Assembly: GCA_910587105.1 (NCBI GenBank)
Contig: CAJUMB010000086.1
Location: 1 to 8,629, forward strand
DNA from: an uncultured Lachnospiraceae bacterium
GTDB taxonomy: Bacteria; Bacillota; Clostridia; Lachnospirales; Lachnospiraceae
Length of the DNA: 8,629 nt
Direction: 5' to 3'
Shown: positions 1 to 5,678 of the stretch, piece after piece
How positions within the stretch are numbered: position 1 is the stretch's first letter
Layout of the letters: the number at the start of each line of letters is the position of its first letter
Program-made: the position numbers and the translations under genes
Notes under the pieces: model-generated
Told to the model about the DNA's origin: nothing
What the model saw: only the letters and a program-made list of their open reading frames with translations
Databases searched by the model: none

Positions 1-376
1 CATACATGGATAATACCTTATCTTCAATCCCGCTGACGTTTTTGGTACGTTTTGGGATTGCTTCTGGTTCAAAGCTGCCATCCCGGTCCTTTGGAACGGC
101 AGCATCCAGCTTTCCATACGCGGTGTTGACAGACTTATGGGAATAACCATTACGCCTGTCTGCCGTCTCCTTTTCCTCGCGCTTATTACGCCCATATCCC
201 AGATGGGAATCCATCTCTCCCTGGAGCATAGCCTCAAACATCGGTCCAAAGACGTCTTTGATAGCATCCTGCATTTCTTCCCTTGTCTGTAGCTGGTATT
301 CTTGCATAACATCCTTTGCGGTTGCAGCCCCTCTAGTATTCTGACTATTTTTACGTGCCATAAGTGCTGTACCCAT
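1..376 (-). CDS. IS256-family transposase, N-terminal part (runs off left edge)
   Basis: About 125 codons are visible with no stop. The protein should catalyse DDE-type transposition of its own element, but the catalytic domain lies beyond the window edge. What is visible is the typical N-terminal region: a helical lead (residues about 20-45), then the family signature with GEMDSHLGYGRN at about residues 56-67, RRNGYSHKSV at about 77-86, VPKDRDGSFEP at about 97-107, and IEDKVLSMY at about 117-125, after which family members continue into the DDE core. The frame is open further upstream, so the start is uncertain. ATG at 376 has GAAAGG 12 nt upstream. ATG at 361 (beginning MARKNSQ) has AAAAGG 15 nt upstream. 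ATG at 388 has no spacing to a ribosome binding site. No frameshift is seen in the visible part. Confidence 0.87.
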   Translation of the reverse strand, partial: MGTALMARKNSQNTRGAATAKDVMQEYQLQTREEMQDAIKDVFGPMFEAMLQGEMDSHLGYGRNKREEKETADRRNGYSHKSVNTAYGKLDAAVPKDRDGSFEPEAIPKRTKNVSGIEDKVLSMY

Positions 377-397
377 CCTTTTCTTCATCCTTTCTGT

Positions 398-480
398 GAG
401 TGTAGCACACTTTATATAGAAAAATAAAGTATGCAGTTAGATTTGTTGTATTTCTAACTTACACACTTTATTTTACACTC
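398..480. repeat. Nested inverted repeats at the IS256-family end
   Basis: Between the transposase start and the IS edge three arms pair with one another: GAGTGTA (398-404) with TACACTC (474-480), AAAATAAAGT (421-430) with ACTTTATTTT (465-474), and AGTTAGA (435-441) with TCTAACT (453-459). The first two pairings compete for one base at 474. A shorter alternative hairpin, ACTTTAT (409-415) with ATAAAGT (424-430), uses part of the same sequence. The region therefore carries the terminal repeat plus subterminal copies, as expected for transposase binding sites; as a transcript it could also fold and limit read-through into the transposase gene. Confidence 0.7.
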
Positions 481-700
481 CCGTACGAAACTTCCCTGAA
501 GTTTCTGATAAACCCGGTCATTTCATTCCAATAACCATTCACATACGCCTCCTGCATAGGAGTATCGTATTCATCTTTAAGGTAACCCTGTCCTTGCTTT
601 CCCACCATTCTCTAATGAACATGGTCTTATCTACGTAGAAATTGCCTTCTACGATTATCTGCTCAAAGTCCTGAAACCCGATACCTGCAGCCCTGGCCAT
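481..700 (-). pseudogene. AAA-ATPase-like family protein, internally deleted remnant
   Basis: The minus-strand frame from ATG at 700 begins MARAAGIGFQDFEQI, continues EGNFYVDKTMFIREWW and reaches a VTL motif at about 578-586. This is the N-terminus of the predicted AAA-ATPase-like family (as I recall Pfam AAA-ATPase_like, often fused to a PD-(D/E)XK nuclease-like domain). In intact members VTL runs straight into the Walker A region (ITRPRRFGKT). Here the sequence instead jumps, with a change of frame at about 578-582, to KDEYDTPMQEAYVNGYW (about 525-577), which in the family is the Walker B region more than 100 residues later. The frame then continues FIRN and loses similarity at about 510-480, where the IS begins. 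The P-loop is therefore gone and the product cannot be functional. ATG 700 is preceded by AAGGA at 9-nt spacing and by a good promoter. Confidence 0.82.
487..505. repeat. Small perfect hairpin beside the IS end
   Basis: GAAACTT (487-493) and AAGTTTC (499-505) are perfect inverted repeats around the loop CCCTG. The hairpin lies 6 bp outside the inferred IS edge, where similarity to the AAA-ATPase-like family has already faded. It may be a target preference of the element, a junction scar, or chance. No U-tract follows on either strand, so it is not an obvious terminator. Confidence 0.4.
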
Positions 701-741
701 ACATCCACTTCCTTCTCTTCTGATTCATAATATTATTGTCT

Positions 742-770
742 ATTATACCCTATCACCATCTATTGCACAA
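742..770 (-). promoter_or_regulatory. Sigma-A-type promoter of the AAA-ATPase-like pseudogene
   Basis: On the minus strand a perfect TATAAT (747-742) is preceded by TTGTGC (770-765) with exactly 17 nt between. The -35 matches the consensus only in TTG, but the -10 is ideal. The promoter sits about 40 nt upstream of the pseudogene's ATG at 700 and points toward it, so it is probably its original promoter and may still fire, sending transcription toward the IS element. Confidence 0.6.
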
Positions 771-818
771 ACTATTTCCAAACAGCCATAAAAAAGCAAC
801 ATTCAGTACAAATATCGC

Positions 819-866
819 GCTAAGTGGGGCGTGCAGCTGGCGGGAATGAATTTTAAGACACGTTCA
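819..866 (+). repeat. Single-end remnant of the MITE-like repeat found upstream of tgt
   Basis: This stretch aligns with the minus strand of the element end at about 8447-8400. Shared blocks are AAGTGGGGCG (822-831), TGGC (838-841), AATGAATTTT (845-854) and CACG followed by TTC against CTC, in the same order and nearly the same spacing, with roughly three quarters of positions identical. The partner end, expected about 130-140 bp to the left, is not seen, so the copy is truncated. A short plus-strand open frame that overlaps it (831-1016) shows no protein-like features. Confidence 0.65.
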
Positions 867-871
867 AAGCC

Positions 872-914
872 AAAAAAGCCATCTTCCGAATACTTTCCTA
901 TTCTAAAAGATGGC
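872..914 (-). terminator. Strong intrinsic terminator of the leuB-ilvD-ilvB-serA unit
   Basis: On the minus strand, GCCATCTT (914-907) pairs perfectly with AAGATGGC (885-878), and inside this an additional five-base arm GAATA/TATTC (888-892 and 899-903) pairs around a 6-nt loop. The stem is immediately followed by TTTTTT (877-872). The hairpin lies 24 nt past the stop codon of the 47-aa ORF and is the first strong terminator after serA, so it most likely ends the whole operon. On the plus strand no good U-tract follows, so it acts mainly in one direction. Confidence 0.85.
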
Positions 915-938
915 CCGCTGTATTTATTTTATTTCATT

Positions 939-1082
939 TTATATTCTCTTTTTCAGCCGCTTCCAAAGGTACTTCAAACCGCCCAGGTAATCCTTACGGC
1001 GGCGGCAGACAGATGAGACAATCCGATACAGCCGTCTGGCTTTGCGCAGCTTTTTCTTCAAATACTTTCCCGTCTGTCCCAT
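939..1082 (-). CDS. Very basic 47-aa protein, unknown function
   Basis: I do not recognise this gene. The frame starts at ATG 1082 with AGGAAAGG (1092-1099) 9 nt upstream, begins 38 nt after the serA stop, ends in TAA at 939, and is followed 24 nt later by a strong terminator, so it sits exactly where a last operon gene would. The product has 10 Lys and 9 Arg against a single Asp, for a net charge near +18, with hydrophobic and aromatic residues (Leu, Ile, Val, Tyr, Trp) spaced between them. It begins MGQTGKYLKKKL and ends LWKRLKKRI. No signal peptide or membrane span is seen, and there is one Cys (residue 26). An amphipathic helix that binds nucleic acid, ribosomes or membranes is possible. 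It could also be a chance frame in a 3' untranslated region; the ribosome binding site and position argue for a gene. Confidence 0.5.
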   Translation of the reverse strand: MGQTGKYLKKKLRKARRLYRIVSSVCRRRKDYLGGLKYLWKRLKKRI

Positions 1083-1120
1083 ACCCGCCTGCCTTTCCTA
1101 AGAAACTTTCCTAAAAATGC

Positions 1121-2284
1121 TTATTTTACAACTCTCACCCGCATAACAGATGGAACTGCTTCCAATGCCGTTATCACTTCCGGTGACACTTTTGACTCTA
1201 CGTCAATCAATGTGTAAGCGTTTTCCCCACGGCTCTTGTTGGTTAAGTCTGAAATATTCAACCCTGCCTCGCCGAGAATCTTCGTAATATGCTGAATGGC
1301 ATTGGGAATGTTTTCATGAATCAGAGCAATTCTTCCTGCTGTCTGGCAGATTCCCATATTACATTCCGGGAAATTCACAGAATTCTTAATGTTTCCGTTT
1401 TCCAGATAACTGCGGAGCTCCTTCACAGCCATGACTGCGCAGTTTTCCTCAGATTCCTCTGTAGAGGCACCCAGATGGGGTGTCACCAGTGTACCTTTCG
1501 CCCCGGCAACTACAGGGTTCGCAAAATCTGTCACGTATCTTTTTACTTTTCCTGCCTCCAGCGCTGCCACCATGGCTTCCTCATCCACCAGCATATCCCT
1601 GGCAAAGTTCAGAATAACTACACCTTCTTTCATCTGGTCGATGGCTTCCTTATTGATCATCTTCTTCGTATCATCCAGAAGCGGCACATGAATGGTGATA
1701 TAATCACACTGTGTATAAATTTCTTCCAGGCTTGTGGAATGGTGGATGCTTCTAGACAGATTCCAGGCCGCGTCTACAGAGATAAAAGGATCATAGCCGT
1801 AAACTTCCATTCCCAAATGTGTGGCGGAATTGGCCACCATAGCGCCGATGGCACCCAGACCGATAATTCCAAGCTTTTTGCCGCTGATCTCACATCCGGC
1901 AAATTCTTTTTTCTTTTTCTCCGCCTGCTTGCCAATGTCTTCCAGGTCCTTACTGCTCTCAATCCAGTTGACGCCCCCTATAATATCCCTGGAGGCCAGC
2001 AGCATACCGGCCAGTACCAGTTCTTTTACGCCATTGGCATTGGCTCCAGGAGTGTTAAATACCACAATTCCTTTTTTGGAACATTTGTCCAGGGGAATAT
2101 TATTCACCCCTGCCCCTGCCCGGGCAACTGCCATAACACTCTGGGGAAGCTCCATGTCATGCATCTTGGCGCTGCGCACCAGCACAGCCTGCGCTTCCTG
2201 CATATCCTCAGTTTTCTGATAATTCTGGCCAAATGATTTTAATCCTTTTTCTGAAATCGGATTCAGGCAATGATAATTAAACAT
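1121..2284 (-). CDS. serA: D-3-phosphoglycerate dehydrogenase, short ACT-domain type
   Basis: The protein should oxidise 3-phosphoglycerate to 3-phosphohydroxypyruvate with NAD+, the first step of serine synthesis in the cytoplasm. It has 387 residues, like the short bacterial and Entamoeba-type enzymes. Visible parts are the substrate-loop motif RAGAGVNNI (55-63), the Rossmann motif GIIGLGAIG (139-147) with the following acidic residue Asp165 typical of NAD preference, Arg229 in NFARDMLVDEEAM, and His270 in PHLGASTEESEEN. A C-terminal ACT domain (about 317-387) suggests allosteric control by an amino acid, probably serine. The position of the usual catalytic Glu is taken by Asn256 in the segment TDFANP. 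Its ATG overlaps the ilvB stop as TAATG, with AGGAGG (2295-2300) inside the end of ilvB, so translation is probably coupled. serC and serB are not nearby. Another 2-hydroxyacid dehydrogenase role is possible but less likely given the ACT domain. Confidence 0.9.
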   Translation of the reverse strand: MFNYHCLNPISEKGLKSFGQNYQKTEDMQEAQAVLVRSAKMHDMELPQSVMAVARAGAGVNNIPLDKCSKKGIVVFNTPGANANGVKELVLAGMLLASRDIIGGVNWIESSKDLEDIGKQAEKKKKEFAGCEISGKKLGIIGLGAIGAMVANSATHLGMEVYGYDPFISVDAAWNLSRSIHHSTSLEEIYTQCDYITIHVPLLDDTKKMINKEAIDQMKEGVVILNFARDMLVDEEAMVAALEAGKVKRYVTDFANPVVAGAKGTLVTPHLGASTEESEENCAVMAVKELRSYLENGNIKNSVNFPECNMGICQTAGRIALIHENIPNAIQHITKILGEAGLNISDLTNKSRGENAYTLIDVESKVSPEVITALEAVPSVMRVRVVK

Positions 2285-3957
2285 TACTGTAAGTCCTCCT
2301 CATCGAATGCTTCTTCAATATTTGCTCCTGCAGGTACCATGGGAAATACCTTCTCATCACTGTCAATCTGACAGTCCAGTACAATGGGACGGGAACTGTT
2401 CAGCGCTTTTTCCAACGCCGGAACCAAGTCTTCTTTACTGGATACACGGATACCGTCCGCCCCCATTGCCTCCGCCACTTTTACAAAGTCTACCGAATCC
2501 CTGAGCACTGTGTGGGAATACCTCTCCTGGTAGAACAGAGTCTGCCACTGGCGCACCATGCCCAGCACATGATTATTCAAAACCAGCTCCACAACAGGAA
2601 TTCCGGCACGTACAGCTGTGGCCAGCTCATTCATATTCATACGGAAACAGCCGTCACCAGCCACATTTACTACTGTTTTATCCGGTCTGCCTATCTTTGC
2701 TCCGATGGCTGCCCCCAGCCCATACCCCATGGTGCCAAGGCCGCCGGAGGTGAGAAAAGTCCTGGGCTGGGAATATTTATAAAACTGGGCTGCCCACATC
2801 TGATGCTGTCCCACGTCTGTGGTGATTATGGCATTGCCCCCTGTCAGCTCATATAATTTACTGATTACATAAGGTCCTGTAAGACGGCTGTCATCATACC
2901 GCAGAGGATGTTTCTCCTTTAATGACTGAATATGGTCCAGCCAGGAACCATGATCTTTTTCTCCCAGCTTCTCATTGAGTCTTCTTAAAACTTCTTTCAA
3001 ATCTCCTGCAATGCAGGCATCCACCAGCACATTTTTATTAATCTCCGCAGGGTCAATATCCAGCTGAAGAATCTTTGCATTCTTTGCAAAATTGCTGGCA
3101 TTTCCTATCACACGGTCACTGAACCTGGTCCCTGCCGCAATCAGCAGATCACACTGTGTGACACCCAGATTTGAGGTCTTAGTCCCGTGCATACCCAGCA
3201 TTCCTGTATATAATGGGTCAAGCCCGGAAAAAGCTCCTTTTCCCATCAGACTGTCACACACAGGAGCCTGAATCTTGTGTGCCAGCTCCTTGAGCTCTTC
3301 TTCTGCCCCGGAAATGACAGCTCCGCCACCCACAAAGATAAAGGGCTTTTCAGCTTTCTGAATCATCTGTACGGCCTTGTCAATGTCTTCTTCCCGGATG
3401 CGCTCTGTCTCCCTGATTGGCGGCTTTGGTTTTTCCGGCGTATACTCTGTTTTCGCAGCAGTGACATCCTTTGTAATATCCACCAGTACCGGACCAGGTC
3501 TCCCACTCCTGGCTATCTCAAAGGCTTTGCGCAGAGTTTCTGCCAGACTGGTTACATCTTTTACAATATAACTGTGTTTCGTTACAGGCATCACAATCCC
3601 CGCAATATCCACTTCCTGGAAAGAATCCTTTCCCAGCAGAGGTTTTCCCACATTGGCGGTTATAGCCACCAGAGGTATGGAATCCATATAAGCAGTGGCT
3701 ATTCCAGTGACCAGATTGGTGGCACCCGGACCGGATGTGGCCAGACATACCCCTGTTTTCCCTGTGGCGCGCGCATATCCGTCAGCCGCATGAGAAGCTC
3801 CCTGTTCATGGGATGTGAGAATATGCCGGATATCATCCTTATATTGATACAGAGCATCATATATGTTTAAAATCGCACCGCCCGGATATCCAAAAACAGT
3901 ATCCACTCCCTGTTCTTTCAGACACTCAATTACGATTTCGGAACCTGTAAGCTGCAT
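2284..3957 (-). CDS. ilvB: Acetolactate synthase, catalytic large subunit
   Basis: This thiamine-diphosphate enzyme condenses two pyruvates to 2-acetolactate, or pyruvate and 2-oxobutyrate to 2-aceto-2-hydroxybutyrate, the first common step of valine, leucine and isoleucine synthesis. At 557 residues it is of normal length. Glu51 in SHEQGASHAADGYARA is the cofactor-activating glutamate. The middle domain carries RFSDRVIGN, typical of the FAD-binding anabolic enzymes. The ThDP and Mg motif GDG...NN spans 434-462, followed by MVRQWQ with the conserved Trp471. The ORF starts 12 nt after ilvD, and its ribosome binding site AGGAGGA overlaps the ilvD TAG stop. No ilvN or ilvH regulatory subunit gene is next to it: the next gene is serA, joined by a 1-nt overlap. 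The anabolic FAD type fits this context better than a catabolic AlsS, which would usually stand with alsD. Confidence 0.96.
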   Translation of the reverse strand: MQLTGSEIVIECLKEQGVDTVFGYPGGAILNIYDALYQYKDDIRHILTSHEQGASHAADGYARATGKTGVCLATSGPGATNLVTGIATAYMDSIPLVAITANVGKPLLGKDSFQEVDIAGIVMPVTKHSYIVKDVTSLAETLRKAFEIARSGRPGPVLVDITKDVTAAKTEYTPEKPKPPIRETERIREEDIDKAVQMIQKAEKPFIFVGGGAVISGAEEELKELAHKIQAPVCDSLMGKGAFSGLDPLYTGMLGMHGTKTSNLGVTQCDLLIAAGTRFSDRVIGNASNFAKNAKILQLDIDPAEINKNVLVDACIAGDLKEVLRRLNEKLGEKDHGSWLDHIQSLKEKHPLRYDDSRLTGPYVISKLYELTGGNAIITTDVGQHQMWAAQFYKYSQPRTFLTSGGLGTMGYGLGAAIGAKIGRPDKTVVNVAGDGCFRMNMNELATAVRAGIPVVELVLNNHVLGMVRQWQTLFYQERYSHTVLRDSVDFVKVAEAMGADGIRVSSKEDLVPALEKALNSSRPIVLDCQIDSDEKVFPMVPAGANIEEAFDEEDLQ

Positions 3958-3964
3958 GTATATC

Positions 3965-3972
3965 TCCTCCTA
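3965..3972 (-). promoter_or_regulatory. ilvB ribosome binding site overlapping the ilvD stop
   Basis: The ilvD stop TAG (3972-3970) forms the first bases of TAGGAGGA, whose AGGAGGA (3971-3965) is a near-perfect Shine-Dalgarno sequence 7 nt before the ilvB ATG at 3957. Ribosomes that finish ilvD therefore stop on the ilvB initiation site, a layout that fixes the ilvB start and favours translational coupling of the two enzymes. Confidence 0.85.
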
Positions 3973-5637
3973 TTTCGGTATTTCAAGGATTGCACCTCTG
4001 TTGCCGGAAGTCACCATCGCTGCATAACGTGCCAGGTATCCCGTTGTTACTTTCGGCTGCCTGGGCTGCCACTGAGCCCTGCGGCCAGCCAGCTCTTCTT
4101 CCGTTAATGCCGCCTCCAGCTTCAGGTTTGGAATGTCAATCCGAATCTTATCTCCCTCTTTAAGAAGGGCAATCGGCCCTCCTACAGCCGCTTCTGGCGA
4201 TACGTGCCCAATAGATGCGCCCCTGGATGCGCCGCTGAACCGGCCGTCTGTGATTAACGCCACGCTTTCACCCAGCCCCATTCCTGCAATGGCAGAAGTG
4301 GGATTCAGCATCTCTCTCATGCCGGGGCCGCCTTTGGGCCCTTCGTAACGGATCACCACCACATCACCAGGGTTAATCTTCCCTCCCAGAATGGCCTCAC
4401 AGGCTTCTTCATCGGACTCAAAGATTCTGGCAGGACCTTCATGGACCATCATCTCTGCCACAACTGCCGAACGTTTTACCACACTTCCGTCCGGTGCCAG
4501 ATTCCCGGTGAGCACAGCCAGACCGCCTGTCTCGCTGTATGGATTCTCAATGGGGCGGATTACCTGGGGATTTTTGTTTTCACAATCTTTGATGTTCTCA
4601 CCCACTGTTTTTCCGGTCACTGTCATACAGTCTGTGTGGAGAAGCCCTTTCTTATCCAGCTCATGCATCACTGCATAGACTCCTCCTGCCTCGTTTAAGT
4701 CCTCCATATAGGTGGGGCCTGCTGGAGCCAAATGACACAGATTGGGTGTCTTCTCACTAATTTCGTTAGCAAAAGTAATATCGAAATCCATACCGATTTC
4801 ATGGGCAATGGCGGGAAGATGGAGCATACTGTTGGTGGAACATCCCAGCGCCATATCCACTGTCAGAGCATTTAAAATAGCATCTTCCGTCATAATATCC
4901 CGGGGACGGATATTTTTTTCATACATTTCCATAACTTTCATTCCGGCCTGTTTTGCCAGACGGATACGGGCGGAATACACAGCGGGAATGGTTCCGTTTC
5001 CCTGAAGCCCCATGCCCAGCACTTCTGTCAGACAGTTCATGCTGTTGGCTGTATACATTCCAGAACAGGAACCGCAGGTGGGACACGCCTGATTTTCAAA
5101 CTCTTCCACTTCCTGCTGCGTCATCTTCCCTGCGCTGTATGCTCCTACCGCCTCAAACATGCTGGAAAGACTGGTCTTATGACCCTGGACATGCCCGGCC
5201 ATCATAGGCCCTCCGCTGACAAAAACAGTGGGAACATTGATCCGTGCCGCTGCCATTAAAAGACCTGGTACATTTTTATCACAGTTTGGCACCATTACCA
5301 GTGCATCAAACTGATGGGCCAATGCCATGGATTCTGTGGAATCTGCAATCAGATCTCTGGTCACCAGAGAATATTTCATACCGATATGGCCCATGGCAAT
5401 CCCGTCACACACGGCAACAGCCGGAAAGACAACCGGCGTCCCTCCTGCCATGGCAACTCCCTGTTTTACTGCATCCACAATCTTATCCAGGTTCATGTGC
5501 CCTGGTACAATTTCATTATAAGAACTTACGATTCCCACCAGCGGACGCTCCAGTTCCTCTTTCGTCATACCCAGTGCATGAAACAAAGAGCGGTGCGGTG
5601 CCTGCTGTACTCCTTTTTTCACTGCGTCACTTTTCAT
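3970..5637 (-). CDS. ilvD: Dihydroxy-acid dehydratase
   Basis: The enzyme dehydrates 2,3-dihydroxy-isovalerate and 2,3-dihydroxy-3-methylvalerate to the 2-keto acids that precede valine, leucine and isoleucine. It has 555 residues, as usual for IlvD/Edd proteins. Cluster and active-site motifs are visible: Cys119 in VPNCDKNVPG, the block ACPTCGSCSGMYTANSMNC with Cys185, Cys188 and Cys191, RYEGPKGGPGM near 430-440, and ITDGRFSGASRG beginning at 462. The first position is VPGH (44-47) rather than the TPCN-like Cys motif of the stable [2Fe-2S] enzymes, so this is probably the oxygen-sensitive [4Fe-4S] type known from Escherichia coli, which suits an anaerobe. The start has AGGAGA 7 nt upstream. 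leuB ends 41 nt upstream, and the ilvD stop overlaps the ilvB ribosome binding site. Confidence 0.97.
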   Translation of the reverse strand: MKSDAVKKGVQQAPHRSLFHALGMTKEELERPLVGIVSSYNEIVPGHMNLDKIVDAVKQGVAMAGGTPVVFPAVAVCDGIAMGHIGMKYSLVTRDLIADSTESMALAHQFDALVMVPNCDKNVPGLLMAAARINVPTVFVSGGPMMAGHVQGHKTSLSSMFEAVGAYSAGKMTQQEVEEFENQACPTCGSCSGMYTANSMNCLTEVLGMGLQGNGTIPAVYSARIRLAKQAGMKVMEMYEKNIRPRDIMTEDAILNALTVDMALGCSTNSMLHLPAIAHEIGMDFDITFANEISEKTPNLCHLAPAGPTYMEDLNEAGGVYAVMHELDKKGLLHTDCMTVTGKTVGENIKDCENKNPQVIRPIENPYSETGGLAVLTGNLAPDGSVVKRSAVVAEMMVHEGPARIFESDEEACEAILGGKINPGDVVVIRYEGPKGGPGMREMLNPTSAIAGMGLGESVALITDGRFSGASRGASIGHVSPEAAVGGPIALLKEGDKIRIDIPNLKLEAALTEEELAGRRAQWQPRQPKVTTGYLARYAAMVTSGNRGAILEIPK

Positions 5638-5678
5638 CTTCAGCTCTCCTATCTATCCTTTCACCTGCCTGTCAGTCC

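Larger units (their letters stand above)
1..480 (-). mobile_element. IS256-family insertion sequence, 5' part only
   Basis: The segment holds the N-terminal third of an IS256 (mutator-type) transposase reading leftward off the window, preceded by an AT-rich palindromic end. Read on the minus strand, the outer end begins GAGTGTAAAATAAAGTGTG at about 480, which looks like a terminal inverted repeat; the exact outer base is uncertain by a few nucleotides (about 478-485). The other end and any target duplication (usually 8-9 bp in this family) lie outside the window. The element abuts the remains of an AAA-ATPase-like gene, so it probably inserted into or beside that pseudogene. Whether the copy is intact cannot be judged here. 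Confidence 0.8.

Noticed and set aside
831..1016. Plus-strand 61-codon open frame
   Set aside because: It runs antisense through the operon terminator and the basic ORF, starts inside the repeat remnant, has no good ribosome binding site and shows no protein-like pattern.
1289..2236. Plus-strand 315-codon open frame opposite serA
   Set aside because: It is fully antisense to a gene with clear catalytic motifs, lacks family features, and its Cys/His/Phe-rich make-up is what the complement of a coding frame gives.
2284..3957. IlvB as a catabolic AlsS-type acetolactate synthase
   Set aside because: The FAD-type RFSDR segment and position between ilvD and other biosynthetic genes indicate the anabolic enzyme; no alsD or alsR is present.
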